From positions 1,243,001 to 1,307,000 of the forward strand of contig OY282431.1 in the NCBI GenBank assembly GCA_958296035.1: a stretch of 64,000 nt of DNA. Reading direction: 5' to 3'. A model generated the notes under the pieces. It was not told where the DNA came from and ran no database searches. It saw only the letters and a program-made list of their open reading frames with translations. This DNA is from Paracoccaceae bacterium. Lineage in GTDB: Bacteria > Pseudomonadota > Alphaproteobacteria > Rhodobacterales > Rhodobacteraceae. Position 1 is the stretch's first letter. Every line of letters starts with the position of its first letter. Shown one piece after another: positions 27,029 through 36,027 of the stretch. Made by a program: the position numbers and the translations under genes.

Positions 27029-28087
27029 GTGGCGGCCTTTTTGAAACTCCGTACATTTCTCGCCTTTGTGGCGCCATCTGTTGCGGTGATGGTGATTCTG
27101 ATCGCCGTTCCGCTGGTCGGCATTGTCTACTTGTCGCTCTACCAGTCGCATACCAAGACCGAGCTTGTCGAACTTACGGTGGAGGTGCCGACCTTCGGTG
27201 GCAAGACGCGCAAGGATACAAGGCTTTCGCCCCAGCCAGTGCTCGACGAAAACGGAGAGCCGGTGCGTGTGTGGAAATTTGTCGGAACCCAGAATCTTGC
27301 CAAGGCAACTGACCTGAAACAGCTAACACAGGCCATCACTGATCCAGGCGATGCGTCCGGGCGAGGTTTCCTGGGGCGTATGTATCAGGAGGTCGTCAAC
27401 ATAGAGTTCTGGGCAGCACTGGAATTCACACTTCTCTACACGTTCCTGACAACCCCGGCCATGCTGATGGTTGGGCTTGGTCTGGCCCTGGCCGTAAACA
27501 GTGTAACCCGGCAAATGCGAGGTACGCTTGTCTTTGCCACGCTGCTGCCGATGATCGTGACGCCAATCGTTTCGTCGCTGGCTGTTTACTGGCTGTTTCT
27601 AGACAATTCCCTCGTATCGACGCTGATGGAATACCTGGGTTTCGGACGCTTTTATTTCCTGGCTGACAAGGTCACGACGCGCACGCTCATCATCCTCTAC
27701 GGGGTTTGGTTTGCGGCCCCGTTTGCCTTCATCATCCTCTACGCCGGGCTTCAGACACTGCCTCTGGAACCGCTTGAATCGGCCATGATCGACGGAGCCA
27801 ACGAGTGGCAGCGCCTTCGCTATATAATCATTCCTCATCTGTCTCCTCTGATCACGGTAATCGCGCTGATTCACATTATGGACGCATACCGTGTATTCGA
27901 GCCGATCCTGGTGTTCAGTTCCGATGTCTATGCCAGTTCGGTTCAGTTTCTGACCTACTTCGTTCTCTCCTATGAGGACAACATCCACAGGGCTGCTGCC
28001 TATTCACTGCTGACCATTGTCGGCGTGATTCTCTTGCTGATTCCGGTCCTGCGGCAAAGTTTCCGAGAGCGCCAGGTAGAGACGTGA
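27029..28087 (+). CDS. Sugar-type ABC transporter permease (MalF/MsmF-like)
   Basis: 352-residue permease starting at GTG directly behind a palindrome, with no visible Shine-Dalgarno. The first membrane segment (FLAFVAPSVAVMVILIAVPL) is followed by a periplasmic domain of about 110 residues that is longer than usual and rich in charged residues. Five further segments follow, and the EAA loop reads PLESAMIDGANEWQRLRYIIIP. It overlaps the next permease start by four bases and would form the heterodimeric channel with it. Confidence 0.9.
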   Translation: MAAFLKLRTFLAFVAPSVAVMVILIAVPLVGIVYLSLYQSHTKTELVELTVEVPTFGGKTRKDTRLSPQPVLDENGEPVRVWKFVGTQNLAKATDLKQLTQAITDPGDASGRGFLGRMYQEVVNIEFWAALEFTLLYTFLTTPAMLMVGLGLALAVNSVTRQMRGTLVFATLLPMIVTPIVSSLAVYWLFLDNSLVSTLMEYLGFGRFYFLADKVTTRTLIILYGVWFAAPFAFIILYAGLQTLPLEPLESAMIDGANEWQRLRYIIIPHLSPLITVIALIHIMDAYRVFEPILVFSSDVYASSVQFLTYFVLSYEDNIHRAAAYSLLTIVGVILLLIPVLRQSFRERQVET

Positions 28088-28920
28088 GCCGACGAAGGCC
28101 CATTTGGCTACGTAGCCTGACCGTCTCCAGCCTGTTGGTGTGGACGGTCCTGGCGGTATTTCCCTTTCTGTGGATGTTCTTGATTTCGTTCCGTGCCCCC
28201 GTCGACGCCTTCTCGTCCTCCCCCAAGCTGCTGGCACCGATAACATTTGCCAATTTTTACCAGATCTGGGTGGTCGACGAATTCTGGCGCTTTGCGATCA
28301 ACACCACGATTGTCACGCTGGCGACCGTTGCAGTATCCTTGACGATAGGTTGCCTGGCTGGCTACGCCCTGGCCAGGTACCGGGGCTCGCTGGGTTTCTG
28401 GCTGCTTGTTGCTGCGCTGGTGTTTCGGGCGCTGCCACATGTCGTCCTTTTGACCGCCTACAAGCCCGCCTTCTTCCAGATGGGCATTTGGAGCCGGTAC
28501 GAGACGCTTGTCCTTGTCCTGGTCGCCATCAATCAGCCGTTCACGATCTGGATGCTGCGGGCATTCTTCATCAATATCCCCCACGAGCTAGACGAGGCTG
28601 CGATGATCGACGGATGTTCACGCTGGAAGGCCTTCCGCCTTGTGATTATTCCTGTGATGTGGCCGGGAGTCATCACTGCCGGGCTGTTTTCATTCCTGCT
28701 GGCCTACAACGATTTTCTCATCGCCAGCCAGTTGATGAACGGTGAAATGACAACCATGACCGCAGCACTAGGCAATTACATGGGACAGAATACAAGCCTG
28801 TCCAAGGTTATGTTTGGCGTCGCAGGCGCCGTCACCGTGACAATACCGATCGTGGTCTTGATATACGCCTTTCAAAAGCAAATCGTCGCCGGACTGACGG
28901 CCGGTGCAGTCAAGGGGTAG
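28084..28920 (+). CDS. Sugar-type ABC transporter permease (MalG/MsmG-like)
   Basis: 278 residues, standard for MalG-type subunits. It has six hydrophobic stretches and the EAA loop HELDEAAMIDGCSRWKAFRL, then VIIP, which contacts the ATPase. The start overlaps the previous gene. No ATPase gene follows; the next genes encode a SnoaL-like protein and a dehydrogenase. The importer must borrow an MsmX/UgpC-type ATPase encoded elsewhere, or the ATPase gene has been lost. Confidence 0.92.
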   Translation: MSRRRPIWLRSLTVSSLLVWTVLAVFPFLWMFLISFRAPVDAFSSSPKLLAPITFANFYQIWVVDEFWRFAINTTIVTLATVAVSLTIGCLAGYALARYRGSLGFWLLVAALVFRALPHVVLLTAYKPAFFQMGIWSRYETLVLVLVAINQPFTIWMLRAFFINIPHELDEAAMIDGCSRWKAFRLVIIPVMWPGVITAGLFSFLLAYNDFLIASQLMNGEMTTMTAALGNYMGQNTSLSKVMFGVAGAVTVTIPIVVLIYAFQKQIVAGLTAGAVKG

Positions 28921-28932
28921 TGTAGGAAAATT

Positions 28933-29373
28933 ATGTCGGCACAAAGCAATCTGAAACTTGTCCAGGAAATGTATGAGGCCCTGAATTCTCAGGACATTGA
29001 TGCACATGATCGCTTCTGGCATGAGAACATGAGCTGGCACGGGCCGCCAGGTTTTGGATCAATTCACGGACTGACGGCATTCAAGAACGACTTGTTGCGG
29101 CCCTTCTACAAGGCGTTTCCGGATTACCATGCCGTGAATGACATAGAATTCGCTGATGACAACTGGGTTGCAGCTACCGGATTTGTAACCGGCACCCAGA
29201 AGGGGCCCTATCTGGGATTTCCTCCGACAGGAAGGAAGATGCGCATGCGGTTTTCCGACTTCTGGAGCGTAAGGGACGGCAAGTTCAGCGAGAACTGGGT
29301 CATGATCGATCACATTGATGTCTTTCGCCAGCTTGGTCACGACATGATGGCCTTGCTCCCCCGGTTACGATAG
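28933..29373 (+). CDS. SnoaL-like (NTF2 fold) protein, single domain
   Basis: 146 residues, AGGA six bases before the ATG, 12 bases behind the permease stop. The single SnoaL domain begins NLKLVQEMYEALNSQDIDAHDRFWHENMSWHGP and has GFPPTGRKMRMRFSDFW, then FSENWVMIDHIDVFRQLG. The pattern is that of soluble ester-cyclase-type members. It shares the C-terminal P-x-G ... E-N-W ... D pattern with the two-domain proteins at 17335 and 24502, so these probably descend from one family expanded in this pathway. Confidence 0.85.
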   Translation: MSAQSNLKLVQEMYEALNSQDIDAHDRFWHENMSWHGPPGFGSIHGLTAFKNDLLRPFYKAFPDYHAVNDIEFADDNWVAATGFVTGTQKGPYLGFPPTGRKMRMRFSDFWSVRDGKFSENWVMIDHIDVFRQLGHDMMALLPRLR

Positions 29374-29407
29374 CAGACCGCCAGCGGTATTCGAAAAAAT
29401 CAATGGT

Positions 29408-30568
29408 GTGACAAGGATGAAACTGGAACTGCCAATTCGTTACGGAATGGTCGGTGGTGGACTGACAGGAAAAATTGGAGCGATTCATCGAGCTGCGGCG
29501 CGATTGCATGGTCATTTTCGGCTTGATGCCGGCGCTTTCTCGTCCGACCCCGGGATCGCGCATGCTTCTGCTTCTGCCCTTGGTGTTGCATCCGAACGAA
29601 GCTACGAGTCGTATCAGAAAATGGCAGAATCAGAGGCAGCACGGGAAGATGGCATCGAAGCCGTGGTCATTGTGACGCCGAACCATTTACATGCCGGGCC
29701 ATGCAAAGCCTTTCTCGAAGCCGGCATGCACATTATTTGCGACAAGCCACTGACTTCTACGCTTGCCGATGCCGAAAGACTTCACGACGCTGTGTCGCAA
29801 TCGGACCGCATATTCATGCTGACGCATTGTTACACGGGTTATCCTCTGGTGCGCGAAGCACGTCATCGAATTCAGGCTGGAGAAATTGGAAGAATAAGGC
29901 TGGTTCATGTCGAGTACCCCCAGGGTTGGGCTGCTGGCCCCATTGAGCGTTCCGGCCTTAAATTCGCCGAATGGAGGGCTGATCCTGAGCGCTCGGGCAT
30001 GGGAGGCTGCGTTGCAGATATCGGCACGCATGCCTTTCACCTGGCGCGATTTGTTAGCGGATTGCAGGTTGAGGAGATTTCGGCACAGCTGACGTCATTC
30101 GTCGAGCACCGAATGCTGGACGACGATGTGCAGGTCTTGATGCGCTTCGAAAATGGCGGCCGGGGCATTCTGTGGACTTCCCAGGTGGCGTGGGCACAGG
30201 AGAATGGACTGTCATTTCGCGTTTTCGGAGATCGCGGTAGCCTAGAGTGGTCCCATGTCGACCCCAATCGCCTTTGTCACGCAAACGAGAAGCAGGAACA
30301 TTGTGTCATCACCAGGGCCGGTCCCGCAGCATCACCTCGATCAGCCCGGCTCTCACTTTCTCCGGCCGGACATCCGGAAGGTTACGTGGAAGCATTTGCC
30401 ACGTTGTATACCGAAACCGCGACGGCTATCCGCGCCATGCGAAATAGTCGCAAGCGACCCAAAGGCCTGGAGTTTCCGGGTATTGACGATGGATTGGAGG
30501 GCATGAAGTTCATACACGCCTGCATCGACAGTAGTGCCGCAAATGGCCAGTGGACGCGCCTCAACTGA
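29408..30568 (+). CDS. Gfo/Idh/MocA family oxidoreductase
   Basis: 386 residues from GTG 29408; ATG 29417 is an equally possible start. The N-terminal Rossmann fold has YGMVGGGLTGKIGAIH for NAD(P) binding and VVIVTPNHLH. The lysine in ICDKPLT is the usual catalytic residue (E/D-K-P). The C-terminal domain has GGCVADIGTHAFHL, where aspartate and histidine complete the active site. Such enzymes oxidise or reduce hydroxyls of sugars and inositols. As the last gene behind an Msm-type importer, it fits sugar or polyol catabolism. Confidence 0.9.
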   Translation: MTRMKLELPIRYGMVGGGLTGKIGAIHRAAARLHGHFRLDAGAFSSDPGIAHASASALGVASERSYESYQKMAESEAAREDGIEAVVIVTPNHLHAGPCKAFLEAGMHIICDKPLTSTLADAERLHDAVSQSDRIFMLTHCYTGYPLVREARHRIQAGEIGRIRLVHVEYPQGWAAGPIERSGLKFAEWRADPERSGMGGCVADIGTHAFHLARFVSGLQVEEISAQLTSFVEHRMLDDDVQVLMRFENGGRGILWTSQVAWAQENGLSFRVFGDRGSLEWSHVDPNRLCHANEKQEHCVITRAGPAASPRSARLSLSPAGHPEGYVEAFATLYTETATAIRAMRNSRKRPKGLEFPGIDDGLEGMKFIHACIDSSAANGQWTRLN

Positions 30569-30795
30569 AGGTCGGGCAGGGTACGGGGCTCCAGCTTGCT
30601 GCCCATTTTCGTTCGGGCGGAGCTCTTTTGGCAACCCGAAGAACTGATGATTTGGTCGAGCAAGATGGATGCTGGCCTCTGTAGGGGTCAGGAAGAGAGG
30701 TTTCGATCGATTGCCACGCGGTTTGGATGGCCGTGATTGGCCGAGCACATGCCTGACCGCTACTTGCTGACCAGGTCGGGTGAATCTTGCGCGAA

Positions 30796-32709
30796 TCAGG
30801 CTGACGCCGACAAGGTGCTTGATACGTTGAGGGCCTGCAATACCCTGGTCACTATATGGGGTGCGCTAAGTCCAGCTTGTTCAACTTGTCGCTGGGGTTG
30901 ATCGTGATCGAGAAACCGGTCAGGCATGAACATTGATCTCAACCTGACCGGAAAGTCCAGCAGGCCGCTGTCCGACATTAAGTGCGCTACCTGGGCTGAA
31001 AACCCTCCGATTGAAGCTTCTTCCACGGTGATCAGCAACTCGTGATCTCGGGCCAGTTGTTCAATCAGATCCTTGTCCAGTGGCTTGGCAAAGCGGGCAT
31101 CGGCGACCGTCGTTGATATGCCAAGTGCTTCGAGGTTGCGCCGTGCAGCCAGACAGTCGGCCAATCTGCTGCCGATCGAAAGAATGGCCACCTGTCGACC
31201 TTCCCTGACGACCCGCCCTTCGCCGATCTCCAGTCTCCGTGCCTCGGTCGGCAATTGAACGCCTGTACCGGCCCCTCGGGGGTACCTGAATGCAATCGGG
31301 CCCTCGTCATGCTCGACGGCTGTTTTCACCATGTGCACCAGTTCTGCCTCGTCGGAAGGGGCCATCACCACAAAGCCTGGGAGACAGCACAGATAGGTAA
31401 GGTCAAATGCTCCACAGTGGGTCTGCCCATCGGCGCCAACATAGCCGGCGCGATCGATGGCAAAGCGAACGGGCAACTCCTGAATTGCAACATCGTGAAC
31501 GATCTGGTCGAAGGCACGCTGGAGGAAGGTCGAATAGATGGCCGCGAAAGGCCGTAATCCTTCAGCTGAAAGTCCGGCGGCAAATGTCACGGCATGCTGT
31601 TCGGCAAGACCGACGTCAAAAGTGCGTTCGGGAAACTCGGCTGCAAACCGGTCAAGCCCGGTGCCGCTAGGCATGGCTGCTGTTATCGCAACAATGCGGT
31701 TGTCCTTGCGAGCTGCCCGGATCAGGCTGGCAGCGAATACGCTCGTATAGCTTGGCGCTGTCTGCGGGCTCTTGTGCAATGTGCCTGTCTTGGCATCGAA
31801 CTTGCCGATACCGTGATACTTGTCATGTGAAGACTCTGCTGGTGGAAAGCCCTTGCCTTTGCGCGTCAGCGCATGCACGATGATCGGTCCTTCCGCAATA
31901 TCGTCACGGACATTCCGCAATATCGTCACGAGAGACGAAATGTCATGGCCATCAATTGGCCCGACATAGAAGAAGCCCAATTGCTCGAAAATTGTCCCTC
32001 CCGAGAGGATGCTGCGGGCGTATTCGTCGGCCCGTCTAGCAGCTAGTTTCATCGGTTGTGGAAAGCGCTCGGCCATGTGAATGCCAAGCTCGCGTATCGA
32101 GCGAAACGAACGCGACGATATCAGCGTGGACAGGTAGCGTGCCATCGCGCCAACCGGAGGAGCGATTGACATCTCGTTGTCATTCAGGACGACAACCAGT
32201 TTGTTGCACATTGCGCCAGCATTGTTGAGACCCTCAAAAGCCATGCCGCCAGTCATGGCCCCGTCGCCTATGACTGCCACGACCTTGTTTGAACCCCCTT
32301 TCAGGTCACGGGCGACCGCAAATCCGAGAGCAGCCGATATTGAGGTCGATGCATGGGCCGCACCAAAGGGGTCGTAGACGCTTTCCGAGCGCTTGCTGAA
32401 GCCAGATAGTCCGCCACCTTTGCGCAGGCTACGAATACGGTCACGTCTCCCGGTGAGAATCTTGTGCGGGTAGACCTGGTGACCGACATCCCACACAATC
32501 TTGTCGTCTGGTGCATCGAAAACGTGATGAATTGCCACAGTAAGCTCGACAACGCCGAGACTCGCTCCCAAATGGCCGCCGGTTTCGGCAACGGCATCAA
32601 TCACTTCGGCTCGTAACTCGCCAGCCAGCTGCTGCAATTGGTGGATGCCTAGATTCTTGAGGTCTGCAGGCTGCGTAACCCGGTCAAGCAAGGGTGTTCG
32701 TGGTGGCAC
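30796..32709 (-). CDS. dxs: 1-deoxy-D-xylulose-5-phosphate synthase
   Basis: 637 residues, full length, from a GTG start. It condenses pyruvate and glyceraldehyde 3-phosphate in the first step of the MEP isoprenoid pathway and also feeds thiamine and pyridoxal synthesis. Visible signatures are [36 protein letters not shown], the ThDP motif [18 protein letters not shown] followed by NDNEMSI, and the transketolase-like C-terminal blocks [14 protein letters not shown] and [15 protein letters not shown]. The gene is intact and stands alone, convergent with the oxidoreductase. Confidence 0.96.
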   Translation of the reverse strand: MPPRTPLLDRVTQPADLKNLGIHQLQQLAGELRAEVIDAVAETGGHLGASLGVVELTVAIHHVFDAPDDKIVWDVGHQVYPHKILTGRRDRIRSLRKGGGLSGFSKRSESVYDPFGAAHASTSISAALGFAVARDLKGGSNKVVAVIGDGAMTGGMAFEGLNNAGAMCNKLVVVLNDNEMSIAPPVGAMARYLSTLISSRSFRSIRELGIHMAERFPQPMKLAARRADEYARSILSGGTIFEQLGFFYVGPIDGHDISSLVTILRNVRDDIAEGPIIVHALTRKGKGFPPAESSHDKYHGIGKFDAKTGTLHKSPQTAPSYTSVFAASLIRAARKDNRIVAITAAMPSGTGLDRFAAEFPERTFDVGLAEQHAVTFAAGLSAEGLRPFAAIYSTFLQRAFDQIVHDVAIQELPVRFAIDRAGYVGADGQTHCGAFDLTYLCCLPGFVVMAPSDEAELVHMVKTAVEHDEGPIAFRYPRGAGTGVQLPTEARRLEIGEGRVVREGRQVAILSIGSRLADCLAARRNLEALGISTTVADARFAKPLDKDLIEQLARDHELLITVEEASIGGFSAQVAHLMSDSGLLDFPVRLRSMFMPDRFLDHDQPQRQVEQAGLSAPHIVTRVLQALNVSSTLSASA

Positions 32710-32960
32710 GGCGTTAGCCCAACTGCGTCATCGCCCAACGGGCTCATGGTCATGAAATGCGTTGGTCAGATACCGAACTCTCCGCAGCTGGTCCAACATC
32801 GCCCGGCGCAAATGGTTCGGCCTGAGGCGTGTTGCCCGCTTCGAATTGCCCGGCTGAATTGTCAGTGTCATAGTTTGCCCCCAGGGGAAACAACAGTGCG
32901 TTGTCGAAGATTCGGCCGACGCCGAGTTCGGCATCATAGCGGCATAAGTGATAAGCCTCA

Positions 32961-33572
32961 TCAGTGCCGAGGCACCAGTTTGTCATAGGCGGCAACAATA
33001 GTCGATGCAACTCTTGCCACGTCTCTCAGGGTTCGGCCGGGTTGGTACAATTCGCTTCCAATTCCGAATCCGGTGGCCCCGGCCTCCTTCCATGGTGCAA
33101 GACAGGAAGGAGTCACGCCACCGACGGCGTAGGTCTTGGTGCCGGTCGGCAGTACCGCCTTGAAAGCCCTCAGGCCTTTGGGACCAACCAGATGAGCAGG
33201 AAACACCTTCAGAGCATCGGCGCCGTGAGCCAGTGCCGTGAAGCATTCTGTTGGCGTCATAACGCCTGGTATCGAAGTCATTCCGGCTACTTTGGTGGCA
33301 GCAATGACATCGGCTCGACAATTGGGTGAGACAACCATCTGCCCTCCTGCTGCGGCGACGTGACCAACCTGTTGGGTCGTCAATACAGTTCCTGCTCCGA
33401 CCACTGCCTGACCGCCATGTTCGGAGGCCAGTGCCGCAATACTGTCAATGGCTGCAGGAGAGTTAAGTGGGACCTCGAGCATCGATATTCCCTCATGCAG
33501 CAGTACCTCTGCCACCGGTAGAACTTCCTTGGGCGTGATGCCTCGCAGAATGGCAATGATCGCTCGCTGGAT
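32961..33572 (-). CDS. dgoA: 2-dehydro-3-deoxy-6-phosphogalactonate (KDPGal/KDPG-type) aldolase
   Basis: 203 residues when read from the ATC at 33572. The N-terminal strand IIAILRGITPKEVLPVAEVL belongs to the family but lies upstream of the first ordinary start (GTG 33515). An in-frame TGA at 33576-33578 leaves no ATG, GTG or TTG before it. AAGGAG (33580-33585) is seven bases before ATC 33572, so this is a rare start or a mutated ATG. Catalytic residues are the glutamate in MLEVPLNSP and the Schiff-base lysine in ALKVFPA. VPLNSP and GFGIGSELYQPG favour the KDPGal (DgoA) branch over KDPG. It splits the phosphorylated keto-deoxy acid into pyruvate and glyceraldehyde 3-phosphate. Confidence 0.85.
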   Translation of the reverse strand: MQRAIIAILRGITPKEVLPVAEVLLHEGISMLEVPLNSPAAIDSIAALASEHGGQAVVGAGTVLTTQQVGHVAAAGGQMVVSPNCRADVIAATKVAGMTSIPGVMTPTECFTALAHGADALKVFPAHLVGPKGLRAFKAVLPTGTKTYAVGGVTPSCLAPWKEAGATGFGIGSELYQPGRTLRDVARVASTIVAAYDKLVPRH

Positions 33573-33983
33573 AGTTCAACTCCTTACAAATCCATGCGCA
33601 TCTTCTCCCGATGCAGGGTAATCCTTCTGGCACATTTCAGTCGGTTCGCAAGCGACAGGGCGGATTCCAATTCAATACTTGTCGCAAACTGTGCTGCCAC
33701 TTCTATCGAACTGCCTGTATTCGAAGATGAACCACGAACCAAACCCCCGGGCGTTGCCAGGCAGAAATCTCAATCGCCGGCAATATGTTGTCGACTGCGC
33801 AACTCTTGTCATTTCCCGCCGCCTCAAGCAGAGTGTAGTTCCTCCACCGATAAGGATATTACATGGTAGGCTGCCAGTTGCCAGTCTGGTTGTCGATTCA
33901 CAGTAGCGCCACGTAACCTGCCACTTCGAACCAGATTCCAGGGACACGGCATACAAGCACTGGAAGTCCTGTTGTCGAGTCAC
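33573..33983. other. Divergent intergenic region
   Basis: About 410 bases between the leftward aldolase gene and the tRNA-Trp promoter. It holds the aldolase Shine-Dalgarno at 33580-33585; nothing else is recognised. This is the border between the eroded accessory half and the intact core half of the window. Confidence 0.45.
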
Positions 33984-34012
33984 TTGCCAAATTGTCTCGG
34001 CAAGCCTACTCT
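33984..34012 (+). promoter_or_regulatory. Likely promoter of tRNA-Trp
   Basis: TTGCCA (33984-33989) resembles the -35 box in five of six positions. After 17 bases comes TACTCT (34007-34012) as a weak -10. The tRNA begins 13 bases further, giving a start site very close to the mature 5' end. Confidence 0.5.
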
Positions 34013-34024
34013 AGATTGAAACAA

Positions 34025-34100
34025 AGGGGTGTAGCTCAGTCGGAAGAGCATCGGTCTCCAAAACCGAGGGTCGGGGGTTCGAGCCCCTCCACCCCTGCCA
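34025..34100 (+). tRNA. trnW: tRNA-Trp (CCA anticodon)
   Basis: A 76-base cloverleaf with acceptor stem AGGGGTG/CACCCCT, discriminator G, and encoded CCA at 34098-34100. The anticodon stem TCGGT/ACCGA encloses CTCCAAA, with anticodon CCA at 34058-34060. The T arm contains GGTTCGAGCC. A tRNA-Trp upstream of secE is a conserved arrangement in this class. The ordinary CCA anticodon argues against TGA being read as tryptophan in this genome. Confidence 0.97.
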
Positions 34101-35079
34101 TTTCATGTCGATAGGCATTCAGCCGGAATCGTAGAGGTGCTGGCACTACGTCGGGGGTGTCCTGCCCGGAAGGCGAAGGTCACCAGCCCATGCCGATTTC
34201 TGTAGCATCAATTGACTTGCAGGGGCCAATATCGGGGCTGCCCGTAAATGGACTGCCAATGGCAGGCAAACCGTATGCGGCTTCAGCTCGCCAATTCCGG
34301 TTTGTATTCCTGGAGACCAGAGGCTGGGATGCTGCATCCAGCTGAAGGCATTCGAAACTTCAGTCAAACTGGCGGAAGGTAAGTGACGGGCCAACTTCAG
34401 TAGCCGGGTCTGGATCAAAGGAGAATGACACGGCAAGAGAGTGGTTGTTCGATCCGCTTGATCCGTGAACCAGAACTGTTCAGCCATCAAGACCCGGCGC
34501 CAAGCCAATTGCCCTGTTTTGCTGACGGCCGCCGTCGACCTCCAGACCCACACCAGACCCGGCGTCGCCTCCCGGACTGCAAATCACGGTTGTCTGTCCT
34601 GTCAGGGATGTGCGTGCCGCGGTTCCACGCCGCACCGGTCAGGTGCTGAAGCCCCGAGGACACTACAAGACGTTGATGCCGGCGAGGTGTGTTCGACTGC
34701 CAAGCCCGTACAAGTGAAGTTCAGAAAGGGACGCGCAGTACAGCCTCGGGCGACCTCCCTGTGCCATGTCGTCGGGACCATCCAATCGTTGCTGCCTATT
34801 GCCAATTTTCACCTCCGGTCAATAACGGGCAACCAATTGCCGCCTCGATATCTATTGCCAGACAACTCGGAAACCGCCTGCCATCCTCATGGTTCGAAGT
34901 TCACCGGGTTGTCGGGGGTTGATCGGCAAGGCCCGATAGAAATGGTTCACAAAGCCATTCGCGGTTGACAAGGTCAGCACAATCACTGGATTATCATGAC
35001 CATGTACGGACGATGGTTGGGCTTGACAAAGCCGCTATACGCCATTATCTGCAGCGTCCTTCCCGTCAACGAGCCCGGT
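34101..35079. other. Unassigned 980-base spacer between tRNA-Trp and secE
   Basis: Frames exist on both strands (34146-34553 minus, 34465-34968 plus) but neither resembles a known protein or has a good ribosome-binding site. Such a long spacer is unusual between trnW and secE, which normally lie close together. It may hold an eroded gene or a long leader; I see no clear terminator. Confidence 0.35.
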
Positions 35080-35274
35080 ATGCCCAAAACGTCTCCGCTA
35101 CAGTTTGTTCAGCAGGTCCGCAACGAGGTGTCCAAGATCATTTGGACCGGTCGCCGCGACCTCCTGGTCACGACAGCCTGGGTATTTCTGATGGCAACCC
35201 TGGCGTCCATTTTCTTTTTTCTGATTGACCAGGTAATTCGTCTCGGGCTGGCCGGACTGCTTGGCCTGTTTTGA
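35080..35274 (+). CDS. secE: Preprotein translocase subunit SecE
   Basis: 64 residues from ATG 35080, chosen because MPKTSPLQFVQQVRNEVSKI is the usual alphaproteobacterial SecE start, whereas the upstream frame has no family match. A short amphipathic helix with the conserved V-R-x-E-x-x-K-I-x-W region (here KIIWTGRRDLL) precedes one membrane segment (VFLMATLASIFFFLIDQVI). SecE clamps SecY in the SecYEG channel. It heads the usual secE-nusG-rplKA order. Confidence 0.9.
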   Translation: MPKTSPLQFVQQVRNEVSKIIWTGRRDLLVTTAWVFLMATLASIFFFLIDQVIRLGLAGLLGLF

Positions 35275-35448
35275 GTGTACTCCAGCCTAATCTGAAAACT
35301 GCTATTGACAAAACCGATTTCTGGGTTAGTTAAAGGTGCCTCATTTGGCACGCATGGACATGCGGCCTCCGCGCGCGTTAATCCATGGCACCTCTTCCCA
35401 TCTTGGCAGTCGGGCAATTGAATTGTGTGGGAAACCGAGACACACGAG

Positions 35449-35982
35449 ATGACGAAGAAGTGGTACGCGATCAGTGTTTTTTCGAACTTCGAAAACAAGG
35501 TCGCGGAGCAAATCCGCGCCGCCGTCGACAGAGCCGGCATGAAGGACCAGATCGAAAGCGTGGTGGTACCAGTTGAGCAGGTCTTCGAAATTCGTCGCGG
35601 CAAGCAAATCTCCCGCGAGCAGCGCTTTTTGCCGGGCTACATCCTGATCAAGATGGAAATGACCGACCAAGCCTTCTACCTTGTCAACAGCATAAACCGC
35701 GTTGCCGGGTTTCTTGGGCCGCCGGGTCAGCCGACACCTCTGAGTGAGGACGAAGTCCAAGAGGTTCTCAGTCGCGCCGATGCAGGAAAAACCAAGCCGA
35801 GAGTGTTGATCCACTTCCAGGTTGGCGATGAAGTCATGGTGACCGATGGTCCGTTCGAAGGATGGAACGGGATGGTCGAGGAGGTGGACGCGGATAATTC
35901 CCGAGTGGTTATCGGCGTGTCAATTTTCGGTCGCGTGACGCAGACCGAACTTGGTTTCGATCAGGTTTCCAAGAGCGGCTAA
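35449..35982 (+). CDS. nusG: Transcription termination/antitermination factor NusG
   Basis: 177 residues from ATG 35449. The NGN domain (KKWYAISVFSNFENKVAEQI ... RFLPGYILIKMEM ... VAGFLGPPGQPTPLSEDEV) is followed by a KOW domain with GDEVMVTDGPFEGWNGMVEEVD. NusG binds the RpoC clamp helices and RpoB gate loop to suppress pausing and links RNA polymerase to Rho or to ribosomal S10. It is of interest here because its partner polymerase is so enlarged; NusG itself looks ordinary. Confidence 0.96.
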   Translation: MTKKWYAISVFSNFENKVAEQIRAAVDRAGMKDQIESVVVPVEQVFEIRRGKQISREQRFLPGYILIKMEMTDQAFYLVNSINRVAGFLGPPGQPTPLSEDEVQEVLSRADAGKTKPRVLIHFQVGDEVMVTDGPFEGWNGMVEEVDADNSRVVIGVSIFGRVTQTELGFDQVSKSG

Positions 35983-36027
35983 GCATTGATTCTTCCCCAT
36001 TCACACATCAACTGAGAGTAGGTTCTC

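Noticed and set aside
32750-33010. Minus-strand frames between dxs and the aldolase gene
   Set aside because: They overlap the aldolase end and show no family pattern; treated as non-coding.
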